This document shows, piece after piece, positions 62,262-64,000 of a stretch of DNA of 64,000 nt. Position 1 is the first letter of the stretch, and each line of letters begins with the position of its first letter. The notes under the pieces are model-generated. The model searched no databases. It was not told the origin of the DNA and saw nothing but the letters and a program-made list of their open reading frames with translations. The position numbers and the translations under genes are program-made. The stretch comes from Pseudomonas serbica (GTDB lineage Bacteria; Pseudomonadota; Gammaproteobacteria; Pseudomonadales; Pseudomonadaceae): NCBI RefSeq assembly GCF_028823535.1, contig NZ_JAQIYM010000006.1, positions 124,001-188,000 of the forward strand, read 5' to 3'.

Positions 62262-63761
62262 ATGCCGCACGCTAAAGATGATTTACCCGACGCGCTGTAC
62301 AGCGCCGCACAGGTCCGAGGACTCGATGCGAGCCTGATCGCGGCCGGCACCCCGGGCTTCGAACTGATGCAGCGCGCCGCACGGGCCACCTGGCGGGCAC
62401 TGGTCCGGCAATGGCCGGCGGGCAGCGAGCTGACCGTGGTCACCGGTCACGGTAATAACGCTGGCGACGGTTACCTGGTTGCCGTGTTGGCCAAGCGTGG
62501 CGGGTGGACGGTACGGGTGCTGGCGGCCGGCGATCCGCAGCAGCTGCGCGGTGATGCGGCTACGGCCCATGCCGAAGCCATGTCAGAAAACGTTGTGATC
62601 GAAGCGTGGAGCGCGCCATCGGACTTGCGTGGCATCGTTGTCGATGCCTTGCTCGGTACAGGCCTGACCGGTGAGGTGCGCGAGCCGTACGCCAGTGTCA
62701 TCGCCGCAATCAACGCCAGCGGCCTTGCCGTGGCGGCAGTGGATATCCCCTCGGGGCTGTGCGCCGATACCGGGCGCATCCTCGGTTGCGCGGTGCGCGC
62801 CGATCTGACGGTGACCTTTATCGGGCTGAAACTGGGCTTGTTCACCGGTGATGCGGCGGATGTCGTGGGTGAGCTGGTGTTCAACGACCTGCACGCCGAT
62901 CCGCAGCTGCTGGAGGGCGCGCCGGCCACTGCTCGCCGCCTCATGGCCGGCAATCTGCCGCCTCTGAACCCGCGAGCCCCTGCTTCCCATAAAGGCCGCT
63001 TCGGCCATGTCCTGCTGATCGGTGGCGATCGCGGGCTGGGCGGGGCGATCCTGTTGAGCGCGCAAAGTGCGCTGCGCAGCGGGGCGGGCATGGTGTCGGT
63101 GGCGACCCGCCCCGAACATGTACCCGCGGCGCTGGCACGGATCCCCGAGGCGATGGTGTTGGGCACTGCGTCAGCCAATCAGTTGATGGATTTGCTTCAA
63201 AAGGTGTCCGTATTGGTGATCGGCCCTGGGCTGGGTAAGGGCGCCTGGGGGCGAAGCCTGTTATCGGCGGCCGCCAACGCACCCCTGCCGCAAGTCTGGG
63301 ACGCCGATGCGCTGAACCTGCTGGCGGAGGGCCGTGTGAGCTTGCCCCAAAGGAGTGTGATCACGCCGCACCCGGGGGAGGCCGCGCGGTTGCTGGGGAT
63401 CAGTACGGCCGAGGTTCAGGCGGATCGGCCGGCGGCGGTTCACGCGCTGAGCAAAAAATATAACGCCGTCGCGGTGCTCAAGGGCGCCGGTAGCCTGATC
63501 GCCAATCCTGACGGACGGCTTGCCGTGTGTCATCAGGGCCATCCGGCAATGGCCACCGCGGGTCTGGGCGACGTACTGGCGGGGCTGGTCGGTGCATTGC
63601 TGGCTCAGGGCATGGCGACGTTCGACGCGACTTGCCTGGCGGTCTGGCTGCACGCCAATGCCGGTGAGCGCCAGGGTAAATTCGGCCGCGGGCTGGCGGC
63701 CAGTGATCTGATACCAGCCATTCGTCAGTTGTTGGAGGAGCAAGCACCGTGTCTGAAGTAA
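62262..63761 (+). CDS. nnr: Bifunctional NAD(P)HX epimerase / ADP-dependent NAD(P)HX dehydratase
   Basis: Seen: 499 residues from ATG (MPHAKDDLPDALYSAAQVRG). The N-terminal YjeF epimerase domain has VTGHGNNAGDGYLVA and AVDIPSGLCADTG. The C-terminal ribokinase-like dehydratase has HKGRFGHVLLIGG, ITPHPGEAARLLG and TAGLGDVLAGLVGA. Known: repairs hydrated NADH and NADPH. It overlaps tsaE by 13 bases. A frame starting near 62022 lies over queG. Confidence 0.95.
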   Translation: MPHAKDDLPDALYSAAQVRGLDASLIAAGTPGFELMQRAARATWRALVRQWPAGSELTVVTGHGNNAGDGYLVAVLAKRGGWTVRVLAAGDPQQLRGDAATAHAEAMSENVVIEAWSAPSDLRGIVVDALLGTGLTGEVREPYASVIAAINASGLAVAAVDIPSGLCADTGRILGCAVRADLTVTFIGLKLGLFTGDAADVVGELVFNDLHADPQLLEGAPATARRLMAGNLPPLNPRAPASHKGRFGHVLLIGGDRGLGGAILLSAQSALRSGAGMVSVATRPEHVPAALARIPEAMVLGTASANQLMDLLQKVSVLVIGPGLGKGAWGRSLLSAAANAPLPQVWDADALNLLAEGRVSLPQRSVITPHPGEAARLLGISTAEVQADRPAAVHALSKKYNAVAVLKGAGSLIANPDGRLAVCHQGHPAMATAGLGDVLAGLVGALLAQGMATFDATCLAVWLHANAGERQGKFGRGLAASDLIPAIRQLLEEQAPCLK

Positions 63762-64000
63762 CCCTGTACCTGGCCGACGAGCAGGCCATGAGCGACTTTG
63801 GCGCACGTATCGCCCGTATCACCGGGGGGCATGGCCTGATCTTCCTTGAAGGTAATCTTGGAATGGGAAAAACCACGTTGTCTCGGGGTATCATCCGTGG
63901 CCTTGGGCATGTCGGTGCGGTCAAAAGCCCGACCTTCACCCTGGTCGAGCCCTACGAGATCGGCGACATCCGCGCCTTCCATTTCGACCTGTATCGCCTG
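63749..64000 (+). CDS. tsaE: tRNA threonylcarbamoyladenosine biosynthesis ATPase (5' part)
   Basis: Seen: the first 84 codons from GTG (VSEVTLYLADEQAMSDFGAR); the rest lies beyond the window. The P-loop EGNLGMGKTTLSRG and the following KSPTFTLVEPY are hallmarks of TsaE (YjeE). Known: works with TsaB and TsaD to make the t6A modification at tRNA position 37. Overlaps nnr by 13 bases, so the pair is co-translated. Confidence 0.94.
   Translation, partial: MSEVTLYLADEQAMSDFGARIARITGGHGLIFLEGNLGMGKTTLSRGIIRGLGHVGAVKSPTFTLVEPYEIGDIRAFHFDLYRL

Overview
This window looks like chromosomal DNA of a Pseudomonas, most likely of the P. fluorescens group. The evidence is the gene order (aceE-glnE, a waa/wap lipopolysaccharide core cluster, msbA-hldE, emrE-lysR, waaA, tolC-thiC, nudF-DUF1249-cpdA-yqiA-parE-parC, smp/serB, psd-rhdA, motAB-rsgA-orn-queG-nnr-tsaE), which runs parallel to the P. 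aeruginosa PAO1 order I know. GC-rich codon use and the repeated intergenic REP palindromes of the GTGGGAGCGGGCTTGCTCGCGA and TGTAGGAGCTGGCTTGCCAGCGA types (each a little over 20 bases) agree with this.

Layout. 1-5.4 kb: 5' part of aceE (minus strand), a 383-bp divergent regulatory region with two near-identical palindromes, and glnE. 5.5-26.7 kb: a long, mostly co-directional LPS inner/outer-core block: heptosyltransferases waaF/waaC, glucosyltransferase waaG, the kinase waaP and three more kinase-fold proteins, a small YceK-type lipoprotein, a carbamoyltransferase, several glycosyltransferases, mig-14, the de-N-acetylase dnpA, O-antigen ligase waaL, the lipid A-core flippase msbA and hldE, which makes ADP-heptose. 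A kinase-like gene runs against the block at 21.4-22.0 kb. 26.8-34.0 kb: a Nudix-like unknown, an overlapping aldo/keto reductase and FAD oxidoreductase pair, emrE divergent from a LysR regulator, waaA (Kdo transferase) convergent with tolC. 34.0-41.4 kb: a TPP riboswitch and thiC, then cytX (thiamine pyrimidine precursor supply), a DUF3298/RsiV-like lipoprotein, and nudF-DUF1249-cpdA-yqiA. 41.5-48.1 kb: topoisomerase IV parE and parC with two small genes between them, then a PqiC-like lipoprotein. 48.3-54.6 kb: an Smp/AhpA-like membrane protein with a degenerate cyclase-like domain, serB, psd, rhdA and an HDOD protein. 54.6-56.6 kb: motAB behind a near-consensus sigma-28 promoter. 58.7-64 kb: rsgA, orn, a TRIC-type channel, queG, nnr and the start of tsaE.

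The accessory feature that stands out is at 56.66-58.52 kb, between motB and rsgA. Three tightly packed minus-strand genes encode a ThsB-type TIR-like protein, a caspase-like (C14) protease with an intact His/Cys pair, and a second, classical TIR protein. This has the composition of a Thoeris-like antiphage system in which a TIR-made nucleotide would switch on a caspase effector, with the unusual addition of a second TIR gene. No transposase or integrase is visible next to it.

Limits: all calls come from reading translations, motifs and gene order by eye. No database search or structure prediction was run, and comparisons with PAO1 are from memory.
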